A DNA stretch of 64,000 nt from Longimycelium tulufanense (GTDB lineage: Bacteria; Actinomycetota; Actinomycetes; Mycobacteriales; Pseudonocardiaceae), in NCBI RefSeq assembly GCF_014645795.1, contig NZ_BMMK01000001.1, positions 46,337 through 110,336 on the forward strand, in the 5' to 3' direction. Below are positions 61,960 through 64,000 of the stretch, one piece after another. The notes below the pieces were generated by a model that did not search any database, was not told the DNA's origin, and saw only the letters and a list, made by a program, of their open reading frames with translations. The first letter of the stretch is position 1; every line of letters begins with the position of its first letter. The position numbers and the translations under genes were made by a program.

Positions 61960-62728
61960 GCTGGACGTCGTCCTGGGCAGACACCGCACGCGGTAGTCCG
62001 TGCGATGGCCTTGATCGTCGAAGGTGCTGGCGTGGAGCAGGGTCGCCATCCCCTGGCATGCGCGACCCTGCGCGACAGCGCGAACTCCTGTGCCGTAGCC
62101 ACGGCCGACCTGCCCTACCAGGCTGACCGCGCGAAGTCGGTAGCAGAGCACACCCGGCACCGCCTGTCACCTGTCTTCTCGTCAGCCGTCACCGAAGGCT
62201 TCGCGTGTCGTTGCCGACACCCGGGCGCTCCGTGGCGACCTCCGAAAGAACTGACAAAGTTGGATTGATTTTGCTGTAACGTGACAACTTTGCCGAAGTA
62301 TGACATTGCCGTCCTTGACACCTGGCATCGTCGCCACGAAGGATCGTCCGTGGTTCTGGGGGTTCGTCGACATCTGGCGCGTGTATTCGCAACGCGTCTC
62401 GTCGATGTCGCGAGGGAGGAGTTCATGGCCTGGGGACGAGACGTTGGAGTGCCGCCGCTCGGTGTCTGGACCTTCGTGAAATCGTCGGGAGGCATGGCGA
62501 ATAGCTGACTGTCGGGGTTTCTTGTCGTCAACCGTTTCGTCATCCCGGAGAGGGTGCCGGTCAGTACCGCTGTTATCGGCATCGTGGTTCACTGCCTGGT
62601 GGGGCCGCGTTTCGGGTGCTTATTGAGATGGGTGGGAGGCTACCACCCGTCTCTTTCACGCATTCCTGCGGCGGAGAAACCGAGATTGGACACCAATGCT
62701 TTACGTGGGGGATGGGCAAGGTCGCACA
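61960..62728. other. gene-poor stretch with inverted repeat 62255-62292
   Basis: Frames here on both strands lack recognisable domains. CAAAGTTG (62255) and CAACTTTG (62285) are perfect inverted copies 22 bases apart, each preceded by TGA, in an AT-rich stretch that may hold a promoter or binding site for the orphan regulator. Confidence 0.4.
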
Positions 62729-63985
62729 ATGACGGCGAACGACGTGATCCTCGCCGAGCTCTGCTCCGCACTGTTCGCGTCGCTTCCGCGGAGCGACCAG
62801 CGCAGGAAGGGCGTTGACTACTTGCGGGGCCTGCTCGAGGCAAAAGGACGAAAGTCCATCAGGAACATCGCGGCACGCGTCGGTGGACCCGCCACCGAGC
62901 AGAGCCTGCACCACTTCATCAGCAGCTCCACCTGGGACTGGATCCCGGTGCGCCACGCACTGGCCCGGTACCTGGTTCGGCACGCACCCCCACGCGCGTG
63001 GGTGGTACGGCCCATGGTCATCCCCAAGTCCGGGCGTCATTCGGTGGGCGTGGAGAGGCGGTTCTTCCCCGTAGCAGGCCAGGTGCTGAACGCTCAGCAG
63101 GCGGTCGGCGTGTGGGCTGCGTCGGACGAGCTGAGTGCCCCAATCCACTGGCGGCTGCACGTGTCGAAGGCGTGGTTGGACGACGGGCTCCGGCGGAACG
63201 GGCCGTCGGTCCCGCGCGGTGTCAGTGGGGAGACACTGGGCGACTGCGTGGTGGGGGCGTACCTGGCCATGGTTTCGCGTAGCGTGCTACCCACGCTTCC
63301 GGTCGTGGTGGACGCACCGGAGACGGACGTCCCCGCGTTGATCCAGACGCTTCGTGCCAAAGGAATGCCCCTGCTGGTCCGGATCAGCAGCACGCTTCGC
63401 CTCGCGGTGGCCGACCCGGCTCTGGCCGGGCACGGCAGCAACACCATGCCGGCGTACCAGATCTTGGCCGCGGCCCGCGGCAGGAGGCACCCGGTCGGGT
63501 GGCCGCACCACTACGCGGAGCCGACCGAGTGGAACAGTCCTCCCACCGTTGTTCGTGTCACGCTGCCACCGGTCCCGGCGGGAGCGACACCCGCGCAGCA
63601 GGACGAGCTGCTCCTGCTCGGGACAGGAAAGGCTGACGAGTCCTGGCCGACGGAGTTGTGGCTGACAGACCTGACCAACACCCAGCCGTCCACGCTGCTG
63701 CGGTTGGCCCGGCTGATCCATCGGGTCGACCGGGATCTTGTGGAGATCAGCGAGCAAGTCGGTATTCGGGACTTCGCCGGGCGGTCCTTCGACGGTTGGC
63801 ACCGTCACGTGACGCTTGCATCCGCCGCGCACGCCGTCGCCGCCCTCACCACCCTCGCAGGGCGAAGGATGACATATCTGGACCGAGTTCCGATCCCAGC
63901 CCCGTGCCGGCGTACGAGGGGTCTTGAGCCGCGAGTCGGAGCCGAGCGAGGAACGGTCTCCCCATACGCGGCCAGGCGCTCGTAA
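62729..63985 (+). CDS. IS701-like transposase, catalytically altered
   Basis: 418 residues from ATG 62729 (AAGG 7 bases upstream; an ATG at 62696 would add 11 residues with no better signal). Family marks: LHHFISSSTWDWIPVRHALA, GRHSVGVERRFFPVAGQVLN, and the C-terminal FAGRSFDGWHRHVTLASAAH. In active IS701-type DDE enzymes the first acidic pair precedes the 'GRHS' block (DDTGFPK.GRHS); here it reads WVVRPMVIPKSGRHS, so the first catalytic Asp motif is gone. The second Asp (VVVDAPETD) and the late Glu (VEISEQVG) are kept, but the Gly-Tyr-Gly after the second is lost. Terminal repeats were not found. It may be a domesticated DNA-binding protein. Confidence 0.8.
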   Translation: MTANDVILAELCSALFASLPRSDQRRKGVDYLRGLLEAKGRKSIRNIAARVGGPATEQSLHHFISSSTWDWIPVRHALARYLVRHAPPRAWVVRPMVIPKSGRHSVGVERRFFPVAGQVLNAQQAVGVWAASDELSAPIHWRLHVSKAWLDDGLRRNGPSVPRGVSGETLGDCVVGAYLAMVSRSVLPTLPVVVDAPETDVPALIQTLRAKGMPLLVRISSTLRLAVADPALAGHGSNTMPAYQILAAARGRRHPVGWPHHYAEPTEWNSPPTVVRVTLPPVPAGATPAQQDELLLLGTGKADESWPTELWLTDLTNTQPSTLLRLARLIHRVDRDLVEISEQVGIRDFAGRSFDGWHRHVTLASAAHAVAALTTLAGRRMTYLDRVPIPAPCRRTRGLEPRVGAERGTVSPYAARRS

Positions 63986-64000
63986 CACGGCGTTGGGGGG

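Noticed and set aside
62182..62592. Minus-strand 136-codon frame between the orphan regulator and IS701-like gene
   Set aside because: Mixed codon use, no domain, no ribosome site, and overlapping frames on the other strand are equally open.

Overview
The window is high-GC actinobacterial DNA, most likely from Pseudonocardiaceae or a close relative. This is inferred from three things: a fused E2/E1 2-oxoglutarate decarboxylase (kgd), frequent GTG starts with ATGA/GTGA gene overlaps, and U-less GC-rich hairpin terminators. It also carries small proteins typical of that group, such as a DUF6104 protein and an AbrB-like remnant. There is no rRNA, CRISPR array or replication origin. One tRNA-Leu(GAG) is present. 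The left edge cuts a LysR gene.

Layout. 1-12.1 kb: LysR fragment, a thioredoxin-fold protein with a deiodinase-like Cys motif, a pair of DnaA-box-like sites, a small DUF6104 protein, kgd, a fused heterodimer-type ABC exporter and an ABC-2 pair. 12.2-13.7 kb: two overlapping unknown genes. 13.9-14.1 kb: a cluster of hairpins. 14.2-19.8 kb: a two-component system divergent from a lipoprotein/adaptor/MacB-like ABC export operon. 20-23.2 kb: a secreted GH101 endo-alpha-N-acetylgalactosaminidase. 23.3-34.8 kb: DUF418 protein with a striking dyad at its start, MFS, GH5 hydrolase, two DUF202 membrane proteins, secreted SGNH hydrolase, HTH-only IclR protein, MBL-fold protein, MHS-type MFS, MpaB-like oxygenase, CutA and a Gfo/Idh/MocA oxidoreductase. 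34.9-41.8 kb: a NarL-type two-component pair arranged tail to tail, a FtsX-type ABC exporter, a ceramidase-like protein and a Cys-rich metallothionein-like protein.

42.8-48.1 kb is the most interesting locus. It is a compact class I lanthipeptide operon with a split LanB dehydratase (elimination subunit first, then glutamylation subunit), two previously unlabelled 50-residue precursor peptides with homologous leaders, and LanC. The first precursor ends in two classical ring motifs (Ser-x-x-Cys and Thr-x-x-Cys). No transporter, leader protease or immunity gene lies in the operon.

48.4-57.2 kb: a secreted protein, flavodoxin-like protein, MenC, TetR, an Sfp-type phosphopantetheinyl transferase, and a GH13 alpha-glucosidase behind a LacI-type operator. 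These are followed by a regulated-looking promoter driving a 29-residue peptide, a decayed ESX/PE-like gene and a Tat-exported FAD oxidoreductase. 57.4-59.8 kb: tRNA-Leu, an AbrB-like remnant, and an acyl-CoA synthetase with a 16-bp palindrome upstream. 59.8-64 kb is a gene-poor, more AT-rich accessory stretch. It holds an orphan OmpR-type regulator lacking the usual receiver lysine and an IS701-like protein that lacks the first catalytic Asp motif, possibly a domesticated transposase.
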